A stretch of 29,819 nucleotides of DNA from a virus. Of this stretch, positions 22,732 to 29,819 are shown piece by piece. The translations under genes and the position numbers were made by a program. The DNA lies in the IMG/VR virus record IMGVR_UViG_3300017770_000099, positions 1 to 29,819 of that record. The stretch is one strand, 5' to 3'. Positions within the stretch are counted from its first letter, which is position 1. Every line of letters begins with the position of its first letter. The notes beneath the pieces were generated by a model. That model was not told the DNA's origin. It searched no databases and saw nothing but the letters and a program-made list of their open reading frames with translations.

Positions 22732-22734
22732 TAT

Positions 22735-23850
22735 ATGTTTGATGCACAAGTATACGATTACGATCACATACAGTATCAATTTAGTGACATTGTATTAAAA
22801 TGTATACAAAAATATTATCCTGGAGTCGAAGAATTAAATCTTCTTCATAAGATTGTTCCTTATAATTCTGTAGGCAGTTTAGCAAAAAAAGTTGGTAAGG
22901 ATTTAGCAGATACTGATTTTTATGAGAGATTTGATAATCTAATTGCTGAATATGTTCTTCCATTGGTTCCTAGTGATTTGTTGGTTCAGAGGTTTGGAAA
23001 TATTAGAATTAATGTTCCTAATCAGGATCAAAGTGGAACAGTTCTTCCATTTCACCAAGGACAGTGGGTTGGTAATGGATTGGGATTAAGGACTATTTGG
23101 TTGCCATTTACAGAATGTTTTGAATCAAATTCTCTACAAATAATTCAGCAATATGAAAGTAGACTCCTAACCAAACAATGCCTCAAATATAATTGGAGTT
23201 GTGAAGATTTTGAGGAGCATTGCTTAAATTCATGTAAACCAGTTAATATTAATACTGACCAATTTATCTTGTTTACTCAAGAAAATATTCATGGTGCTGT
23301 TCCAAATAGAACTGGTTATACTAGAATTAGTATTGATGTTAGAGTTCTTTTGAGGGATGGACAACCACATAGAAAATGGCCAGGATCTTATTTTAGAATT
23401 TTGGGTGATAGTAATATTCAGTCTAGAAATGTGGAGATATCTGATACTGATAATGTTGTGATGTATGCTGAATATGAGGGATTTAAAACTCAATATATAG
23501 ATTTATATTTTCAAACATTGACTGTTAAAGAGTACTGTAATAGGATGGGTTACATATTTCCCCATCAAACTGGAGACAATGAGGGTAGAAATCATGTTTA
23601 TTTGGAGTATCTGATTAATCAGGGTAAAGTTGATCATATACTGATGTTTAGTATATTTTCTCTTCCCGATGATATAGATAGAAGAAATTATATTATGAAT
23701 CTTTCTTTGGATAAGGGTGTAAAGTTGCACTTTGCCAATGAAGAGTTTGTCCTTGATAATCAAGAAGTACTTGACAAAATCGAATATATACGCAATTTTA
23801 CTAAAGATTGGAGTAACCCTGTCAATGAAAATAAATTTATGGTATTCTAA
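22735..23850 (+). CDS. Fused 2OG-Fe(II) oxygenase-like and carbohydrate-cluster protein
   Basis: I start at ATG 22735, 3 nt after tRNA-Thr; the longer frame from 22702 would translate the tRNA. The product has 371 residues. Residues about 75-210 resemble the 2OG-Fe(II) oxygenases of 'sporadic carbohydrate clusters': LPFHQGQWVGN (His107), IWLPFTECFESNSLQII, FTQENIHGAVPNRTGYTRIS (distal His186, Arg197). Where the family has HxD, this protein has H107-Q-G109. Residues about 243-355 resemble the separate LIC12192-type carbohydrate-cluster protein (GFKTQYIDLYFQTLTVKEYCNRMGY, VDHILMFSIFSLPDDIDRRN, KLHFANEEFVLDN). The two are therefore joined in one chain. The role is presumably surface sugar modification; activity cannot be judged. 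No ordinary Shine-Dalgarno is seen; the GGGGG of the tRNA acceptor lies 5 nt upstream of the ATG. Confidence 0.66.
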   Translation: MFDAQVYDYDHIQYQFSDIVLKCIQKYYPGVEELNLLHKIVPYNSVGSLAKKVGKDLADTDFYERFDNLIAEYVLPLVPSDLLVQRFGNIRINVPNQDQSGTVLPFHQGQWVGNGLGLRTIWLPFTECFESNSLQIIQQYESRLLTKQCLKYNWSCEDFEEHCLNSCKPVNINTDQFILFTQENIHGAVPNRTGYTRISIDVRVLLRDGQPHRKWPGSYFRILGDSNIQSRNVEISDTDNVVMYAEYEGFKTQYIDLYFQTLTVKEYCNRMGYIFPHQTGDNEGRNHVYLEYLINQGKVDHILMFSIFSLPDDIDRRNYIMNLSLDKGVKLHFANEEFVLDNQEVLDKIEYIRNFTKDWSNPVNENKFMVF

Positions 23851-23854
23851 GAGT

Positions 23855-24007
23855 ATGAATCAATGGAGATGGACTCTTGTAGAAGAATGGCAAAACGGTG
23901 TCACTAAAACAGAACAGCATTCTGGGCAACAACCAATTTTACGTAATGCTATGGAAGATGTTGCTAACACTGTAGAATACATTTTAGAGGCAAAAGAGAA
24001 TGAATAA
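23855..24007 (+). CDS. Small hypothetical protein (50 aa)
   Basis: The frame is open further upstream within the preceding gene, but the sensible start is ATG 23855, 4 nt after that gene's stop, giving MNQWRWTLVEEWQNGVTK...NAMEDVANTVEYILEAKENE. The product is short, Trp-rich at the N-terminus and acidic-helical at the C-terminus. Its family is not recognised. It is the last gene of the tRNA cassette before the late-promoted tail fibre. Confidence 0.55.
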   Translation: MNQWRWTLVEEWQNGVTKTEQHSGQQPILRNAMEDVANTVEYILEAKENE

Positions 24008-24010
24008 ATA
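24003..24010 (+). promoter_or_regulatory. Late promoter (AATAAATA) for the tail fibre gene
   Basis: AATAAATA matches the relaxed late box NATAAATA, overlaps the stop region of the 50-residue gene and ends 30 nt before the fibre ATG at 24041. Confidence 0.6.
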
Positions 24011-24040
24011 AATCATAGCAATAGCATCTAGTGGAATAAA

Positions 24041-27000
24041 ATGGGTCTTAGTCGCTTAGATAATTTCTTGAAGAACAGTAAAGGTGATATCCTTTACGTT
24101 GATCCCTCTAGTATTGACTCAACGGATAGTATTGAGAACCAGGGTAACTCCCTTGTTAGACCCTTCAAAACTATCCAAAGGGCACTTTTAGAGGCGGCAA
24201 GGTTCTCATATCAGAAAGGATTTGATAATGATAGGTTTAGTAGAACTACTATCATTGTATATCCTGGCGAGCACGTTATTGATAATAGACCAGGATGGAT
24301 TCCTGTTCATGATTCTCCTGTCAATGCAAATAATTGGTTAACTCGCAGTGGGTCATCTTCTGATGCACTTCAACAGTTTACTTTAGATACTAATTTTGAC
24401 ATTGATGATAAAGACAATGATCTTTATAAGATGAACTCGGTATACGGTGGTGTAATTATTCCCCGTGGTACTTCTATCGTTGGTTTAGATCTTCGTAAAA
24501 CTAAAATTAGGCCAAAGTTTGTCCCAGATCCAACAGACAATGCGATCACTCAAACTTGTTTATTCCGTGTAACTGGTACTTGTTACTTTTATCAGTTTAC
24601 TTTTTTTGATGCAGATCCTAATGCTAGAGTATATAAAGATTATGGAACATCTGATTATGTTCCAAACTATTCACACCATAAACTGACATGCTTTGAGTAT
24701 GCTGATGGTGTTAATCCAGTTAAATTTCAAGATGGATTCTTAAACTATGATTCGTCCAGAACTGATCTGGATATGTATTATGACAGAATTGGACTTCTCT
24801 ATGGTGCATCTAGTGGTAGAAGTATTGCACCAAACTTCCCTGATGTTGATAAAGATATTGAAACGAAGATTGATGAGTATAGAATTGTTGGATCTAAGGG
24901 AGATAATGTTGGTATTAGTAGTATTAAAGCTGGAGATGGTGTAACTTCTACAAATACTATTACTGTTGATCTTGTAGAAGAACTTGGTGGTCTTGATGTA
25001 GATACTCCCATTAGAATTGAGGGTGTGCCTACTGGTGGATATAATGGATCATTTGTTATCAGTTCTGTAGAGAGTACTACTAGAATTAATTATGAGGTAT
25101 CTTCCCCTCCAGCAAATGCATTACCTTCAGTTGTTGCTGGATCGGCAACACTTAACATTGTAGTTGACTCGGTTACTTCTGCATCTCCATACATTTTTAA
25201 CTGTTCTTTGAGATCAGTATTTGGTATGTGTGGTCTTCATGCTGATGGTAGCAAGGCGACTGGATTTAAGTCTATGGTTGTAGCTCAATTCACTGGAATT
25301 GGATTACAAAAAGATGATAATGCATTTGTAAAATATAATTCTACATCTGGTGTATATGAAGATTCTACTGCTGTAGAGAATTTACATACAGATACTTCTG
25401 CTATATACAAACCAGTTTATGAGAACTTCCATATTAAGGGATCTAATGATGCCTTCTTACAGTTGGTCTCAGTGTTTGCTATTGGATATGCCAATCACTT
25501 CGTTTGTGAGACTGGTGGCGATATGTCCATCACAAACTCAAACTCCAACTTCGGGGCAAAAGCTCTTGTTTGCTCTGGATTTAGGGCGAATGCTTTCCCA
25601 AGAGATGATACTGGATTTATTACCCATATTCTACCACCTCAACAGGTTTCTACTGATGAAGTAAATATTGAATTTGAAGCAATTGATGTAGATAAAACAG
25701 TTGGGGTAGGTAATACTACCAGATTATATTTGTATAATCAAAACAATCAAAAGAATTCTCCAAGCTCTGTTATTCAAGGATATAGAGTTGGTGCTAAGAT
25801 TGATGATAAGTTGAAGGTTATTCTTAACATTAATGGTACTCCTGAAACCAAACAGGCAACTATTATTATGCCCGATACTCAGGGAACTGGTATTGGAGTT
25901 ACTAGTTATGAGGTTTCTTCTGAGAAGAATAGTACTGTTGGTAGAACTGCAATTGGTATTAATAGTATTACCTCAAATATCTTCACACTGACAGAACCTC
26001 ACCAGTTTGCAAGTGGCGAGTCTCTTCGTGTTCTTAGTGATGACGGAGAACTTCCTGATGGTTTAGAGCATAATAGCGTTTATTACGCGATTACTGCTGG
26101 AATTAATAGTGATCAAGTTAAGTTAGCTCAAACCTTGAATGATACTATCAGTGCATCTGCATTGAATATTAACAGTAAGGGTGGTATTCTTAGTATTGAG
26201 TCTAGAGTATCTGATAAGAGCACTGGCGATATTGGTCACCCAATACAGTATGATACTGGTGAGGGGCAATGGTATATCAATGTAAGTAATGATAATAATG
26301 ATATCTACAGTTCTATTGTTGGACTTGGGACGGTAGCACTTGGTGCAGCTACTCCCAAATCATTCTTCACCAGAACACCAGATAACAGAACTTTAGATGA
26401 TAAAATTTATAAAGTTAGATATGTTGTCCCCAAAGATTCTGCTGTTCTTGGTAGACCACCAGAAGATTCCTTTGTTATGCAGGAATCTGGTCAAACTGTA
26501 GGTCTTTCAAATAATGAGATTGCAAAATATAAGAGTGTTCAACCAGTTGTTCTATCTAATAGTTCTGAATTAAGGAATCCAAGATATATTTCTGGTACAG
26601 AATGGGATGGTATTGTTGGTGTTGCTACAGTTTTCACTGAGTCACCTCACGAGTTATCTGTTGGATCTAAAGTAAAACTTATTAATGTTGTATCTAGTGC
26701 AAATACTACTGGTCTTGGTAATACTGGATTTAATGGTGAGTATTTTGTAACTGGAAGACCAACTAGAAAGTCATTTACTGTTGGAATGACTACAAATCCA
26801 GGTTTATTTGCTAATGATATTAATGTTAGAACTGTTGATCTTCCTAGATTTGAGAGAAAAGAGTTCTCTAATACTCTTTTCGTCTATAGAAAAGAGGAAG
26901 TGCAGGAGTATGTGCCGAATGCCAAAGATGGTGTCTATCACTTAACTCTGATTGATTCATCTTCTCAACCTGTAGTTACACCATTCCAAAATTTAAGATA

Positions 27001-29819
27001 TAATCAACCATTAAAGAATCTCTATCCACAATTTGATAGAGACAATCCATCTTCTGATCCAGTACAAACAAGAACCTTTGCTCTACCAACACCTCTTGGT
27101 TTGACCGAGGTTAATGATCCTCAAAATAACTTAACTAAAGAGGTTATTAATAAGAATATTAGAGATTTTAGAACTGGCATTGATGTTCTAGAAATTGAAT
27201 CTCAAAGTGGTATTGCTCATACAATTACAACAACTAATGATCATGGATTAAACTATATTACAAAAGTTGGCATCACTAGTGTTGGATTAAACTATGGTGA
27301 TGGAAGTGGAAGTATTCAAACTTTATATAATGCAGATCTTGTTGGATTTGGCGCATCACTCACTGGTAAAAATGCCACTGCAAACATAAGAGTTGATTCT
27401 AATGGATCTATTACTGATATTAGGATAGTTGATGGTGGATCTGCATATGGAATTGGTAATACGCTTGCTGTTGTTGGTGTTGGTAGTACTGCTGGTTTTG
27501 CCCAAGGTTATGTAACTGTAGAAGAAATTCACAACAGTGTTGGTGATGTTATCCGAATTGATGGTATTCGGGATGAAATTTTTAAGGATTACAATAATCT
27601 CTATAAAATTGAATCTATAGAATCTGGCAATGATTCTCAGATAAATGTCTCATCTGCATCTACAATTTTTGCAGAATATCCATTTATTGGTACGAAGGAC
27701 ATTGTTGGGGTTAATACTAATGGTCTCACTAATGTCAGTGCTGCTGTTCTTTCTGATGTTACTGCTTATCTGGTATCTGAGTCTATTGGCATTACTTCAA
27801 TCACCTATGATAATAACAGTGGTATTGCTAGTGTTACCTCTACAAATTCCCATGGATTATTAGTTGGTAATAATATTAAAATTGGTGGGTTGCCAAGCGA
27901 TGTACTTAATGGTGATTTTACTGTTGAATCTGTATTATCGGTTAAGAACTTTACTCTTAATGTTGGTTCTGGATCTACTGTAGTTAATCCTACTGGTGGT
28001 GGTACAATTTATATCAAGGGTATTGCTGCTCAAGCAGATAGTATAGACTTTAATGATGAATCATCATCTGCAAGACTTGTTCCAACATATGCTGGTATCA
28101 CTAGTTCTTTGTCTGCTGGATTAACTGATCCCACTCTTAATACTTTAACAGTAACCAATGCGTTGGACATGGGATGGGATGTTGGTGATTACATTATTAT
28201 TGATAATGAAATCATGCGTATCAACCAAACGGTTGCTAGTGACACTGCTATTGGCGTATTCCGTGGTCTGTTCGGATCTGAGAAGCAATCTCACCCAGTT
28301 GGATCTATTATTAGAAAGATTAAGTTAAAACCAGTTGAATTTAGAAGAAACTCAATTCAGAGAGCATCTGGACATACCTTTGAGTATCTTGGATTTGGAC
28401 CTGGTAACTATTCTACTGCACTTCCAGAGCGTCAGGATAGAAAGTTCCGTCAGGTTGAAAGACTTCTTTCTCAGTCAGTATCTGTTAATGGAGGTACTCC
28501 CTTCTATAATGGTTTGGATGATAGGGGTAATTCTTACACAGTTAACAAATTTACTAGTGGAACAACTGGTAAAGATTTAATTACTAATGCTCCAATTCCA
28601 ACGGTTAGGGGTGAGGATATCACCAGCAATAGTGGTGAGATTGGATTTGATGTAACATCTACTGAACAAATTACTATTAATAGGGGTATTAAAGTTGATG
28701 GTGGTAAGGATAACAACATCATCTCTCAATTTGATGGACCTACTATCTTCAATGAGAAGATAACTGTAAATGCATCATCCGAATCTAATAGTATCCTTAT
28801 TCAAGGTGATCAAACGATTGCCAGAGAATATACTGTTGGTATTGCTACACCACAAATTGCTGGTAACGTTGGTGATGTAGTATATGATGCAGAACCCAAA
28901 TCTGGTGGTGAGATTGGATGGGTATACACTAACGATAATACTTGGAAGAGATTTGGTCCTGTCCAGTCAAACCCAGATAATTATTATGTTGGACTATGGA
29001 GTGGTTCATTCCGAGGTGACGGATCTCAATTAAACAACGTATCTGATATTTGGGTATTTGATGGTGTTGGTATCTCGACTACCGCACAAGTTGGTATTGA
29101 AACTACTCAAGCGAAGGCAGGATTCTCTTTATATGCTGCTGGACCTGTTCTCTTTGAGAATAACGTTGAATTTAGAATGTCTTCCTTGATATGGAATATA
29201 TCTGATGGTTGGATTGTTGAAACAGGTATTAGTACCTTCAATCAACAGGTTAATTTTAATACTACAAATCATATTGGCATCTCTACCTTCGTAAATGATG
29301 TTATCGTTACTACCGATCCAAACACAACTGGTGATGTATCGGGCAATTTTATAAGATTTACTCAGACTGATCAGGCACTAGATGCTTCGTTTGGATATGG
29401 TGGAATCAAATTTGAGGGACGAGATATTAGTAATGATGGTGTGCGTGGATACGTACAGGGTGTATCTGAAGGAACTACGGGTCAATTTGGTATAATATTT
29501 GGTACACAGGGAAGCGGAGTATCGAATCCTCAGGAAAGACTCAGAATTAATTCTGCAGGTAATGCAACCTTCTCTGGAACTATTACTGCAAACTCTGACG
29601 AGAGACTTAAAGAAAATGTTGTTGGTATCACTAACGCACTTGATAAGGTTCTCGATCTGCGTGGTGTATTCTTCAATAGAATAGGTGATCCAGAACGCCA
29701 GATTGGTGTAATTGCACAAGAAGTTGAGAAGGTTCTACCTGAATTAGTTCTTGAGGCGGGTGATGGAGTTAAATCTGTTGCATACCAGAATATGGTTGCG
29801 GTTCTGATTGAGGCAATCA
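24041..29819 (+). CDS. Large tail fibre-like protein with S74 chaperone-like end (3' end missing)
   Basis: One open frame of 1,926 codons runs from ATG 24041 to the window end without a stop. The N-terminus (GLSRLDNFLKNSKGDILYVDPSS, LVRPFKTIQRALLEAARFSYQ) is a pattern I associate with large cyanophage tail fibre/structural proteins, followed by a right-handed beta-helix-like part (IIVYPGEHVI, GGVIIPRGTSIVGLD). The middle is beta-rich with repeats such as SPHELSVGSKVKL, NSHGLLVGNNIKI and GxxY-type units (SVGLNYGDGSG, VDGGSAYGIGN). Near the end NSDERLKENVVGI (Ser1852) begins an S74 intramolecular chaperone domain (about 1850-1926, FFNRIGDPERQIGVIAQEVEKVLPEL), which trimerises the fibre and in relatives cuts itself off at that Ser. 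It is probably the host-recognition or wedge-attached fibre. Confidence 0.83.
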   Translation, partial: MGLSRLDNFLKNSKGDILYVDPSSIDSTDSIENQGNSLVRPFKTIQRALLEAARFSYQKGFDNDRFSRTTIIVYPGEHVIDNRPGWIPVHDSPVNANNWLTRSGSSSDALQQFTLDTNFDIDDKDNDLYKMNSVYGGVIIPRGTSIVGLDLRKTKIRPKFVPDPTDNAITQTCLFRVTGTCYFYQFTFFDADPNARVYKDYGTSDYVPNYSHHKLTCFEYADGVNPVKFQDGFLNYDSSRTDLDMYYDRIGLLYGASSGRSIAPNFPDVDKDIETKIDEYRIVGSKGDNVGISSIKAGDGVTSTNTITVDLVEELGGLDVDTPIRIEGVPTGGYNGSFVISSVESTTRINYEVSSPPANALPSVVAGSATLNIVVDSVTSASPYIFNCSLRSVFGMCGLHADGSKATGFKSMVVAQFTGIGLQKDDNAFVKYNSTSGVYEDSTAVENLHTDTSAIYKPVYENFHIKGSNDAFLQLVSVFAIGYANHFVCETGGDMSITNSNSNFGAKALVCSGFRANAFPRDDTGFITHILPPQQVSTDEVNIEFEAIDVDKTVGVGNTTRLYLYNQNNQKNSPSSVIQGYRVGAKIDDKLKVILNINGTPETKQATIIMPDTQGTGIGVTSYEVSSEKNSTVGRTAIGINSITSNIFTLTEPHQFASGESLRVLSDDGELPDGLEHNSVYYAITAGINSDQVKLAQTLNDTISASALNINSKGGILSIESRVSDKSTGDIGHPIQYDTGEGQWYINVSNDNNDIYSSIVGLGTVALGAATPKSFFTRTPDNRTLDDKIYKVRYVVPKDSAVLGRPPEDSFVMQESGQTVGLSNNEIAKYKSVQPVVLSNSSELRNPRYISGTEWDGIVGVATVFTESPHELSVGSKVKLINVVSSANTTGLGNTGFNGEYFVTGRPTRKSFTVGMTTNPGLFANDINVRTVDLPRFERKEFSNTLFVYRKEEVQEYVPNAKDGVYHLTLIDSSSQPVVTPFQNLRYNQPLKNLYPQFDRDNPSSDPVQTRTFALPTPLGLTEVNDPQNNLTKEVINKNIRDFRTGIDVLEIESQSGIAHTITTTNDHGLNYITKVGITSVGLNYGDGSGSIQTLYNADLVGFGASLTGKNATANIRVDSNGSITDIRIVDGGSAYGIGNTLAVVGVGSTAGFAQGYVTVEEIHNSVGDVIRIDGIRDEIFKDYNNLYKIESIESGNDSQINVSSASTIFAEYPFIGTKDIVGVNTNGLTNVSAAVLSDVTAYLVSESIGITSITYDNNSGIASVTSTNSHGLLVGNNIKIGGLPSDVLNGDFTVESVLSVKNFTLNVGSGSTVVNPTGGGTIYIKGIAAQADSIDFNDESSSARLVPTYAGITSSLSAGLTDPTLNTLTVTNALDMGWDVGDYIIIDNEIMRINQTVASDTAIGVFRGLFGSEKQSHPVGSIIRKIKLKPVEFRRNSIQRASGHTFEYLGFGPGNYSTALPERQDRKFRQVERLLSQSVSVNGGTPFYNGLDDRGNSYTVNKFTSGTTGKDLITNAPIPTVRGEDITSNSGEIGFDVTSTEQITINRGIKVDGGKDNNIISQFDGPTIFNEKITVNASSESNSILIQGDQTIAREYTVGIATPQIAGNVGDVVYDAEPKSGGEIGWVYTNDNTWKRFGPVQSNPDNYYVGLWSGSFRGDGSQLNNVSDIWVFDGVGISTTAQVGIETTQAKAGFSLYAAGPVLFENNVEFRMSSLIWNISDGWIVETGISTFNQQVNFNTTNHIGISTFVNDVIVTTDPNTTGDVSGNFIRFTQTDQALDASFGYGGIKFEGRDISNDGVRGYVQGVSEGTTGQFGIIFGTQGSGVSNPQERLRINSAGNATFSGTITANSDERLKENVVGITNALDKVLDLRGVFFNRIGDPERQIGVIAQEVEKVLPELVLEAGDGVKSVAYQNMVAVLIEAI

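Noticed and set aside
22702-22734. Upstream extension of the 2OG/carbohydrate gene (MSLVQIRLGAY...)
   Set aside because: These codons are the 3' half of tRNA-Thr; the ATG at 22735 gives a sensible protein start.
23732-23854. Longer version of the 50-residue gene starting inside the preceding gene
   Set aside because: The extra 41 residues overlap the conserved C-terminus of the carbohydrate-cluster domain in another frame and look non-protein-like; the ATG at 23855 follows the previous stop by 4 nt.
24747-29719. Several ORFs of 61-113 codons on both strands within the tail fibre region
   Set aside because: All are shadows of the single long frame from 24041, which stays open to the window end.
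1-29819. CRISPR array, insertion sequence, integrase or attachment site
   Set aside because: No regularly spaced direct repeats, transposase-like or integrase-like proteins or tRNA-end duplications were seen.

Overview
This AT-rich window comes from a T4-type myovirus, almost certainly a marine cyanophage (cyanomyovirus). The evidence is a run of T4 virion genes (32, 53, 48, 4, 54, 26, 27 and a split gene 5), late promoters matching TATAAATA, compact and often overlapping genes, a tail fibre of the cyanophage type with an S74-like C-terminus, and a small gene with the C-terminal signature of CP12, the cyanobacterial Calvin-cycle regulator. Host genus cannot be told from the window.

Layout. 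1-972 is the 3' part of gene 32 (ssDNA-binding protein). Its terminator hairpin lies inside the end of the convergent gene 53. 978-5959 is a minus-strand operon: gene 4 (head completion), a conserved unknown gene, gene 48 (tail tube cap) and an unusually long gene 53 (baseplate wedge). 6002-21941 is mostly plus strand. It holds gene 54, gene 26 with a probable -1 frameshift into a 57-codon ORF, two large tape-measure-like proteins (the second with an M23 peptidase domain), a gp27-like hub protein, the CP12-like gene, a gp5-like OB-fold hub protein, a separate beta-helix spike, two structural genes sharing a C-terminal domain, a 2OG-Fe(II) oxygenase, a convergent glycosyltransferase-like gene, and a virion-like protein. 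21944-24007 is a sigma70-type promoter followed by three tRNA genes (Gly-UCC, Leu-UAA, Thr-UGU) interleaved with small genes and a fused 2OG-oxygenase/carbohydrate-cluster protein. 24041-29819 is one open frame of 1,926 codons, a tail fibre whose end lies outside the window.

Most of the region builds the baseplate and tail. The hub and wedge proteins, spike and fibre come from late operons. The frameshift pair resembles the tail assembly chaperones of other tailed phages and sits directly before the tape-measure-like genes. Accessory enzymes (two oxygenases, a sugar-transferase-like protein) and the CP12-like protein are inserted between structural genes, and probably act on carbohydrate or host carbon flow.

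Strongest leads: the candidate T TTT TTC frameshift with a 9-bp long-range stem (7593-7711); gene 53 with a propeller-like block nested within GxGY repeats; and the oxygenase at 22735 whose expected HxD iron motif reads HQG, as in 2OG halogenases, fused to a second carbohydrate-cluster domain. Functional names rest on remembered family resemblance and motifs; no searches were run.
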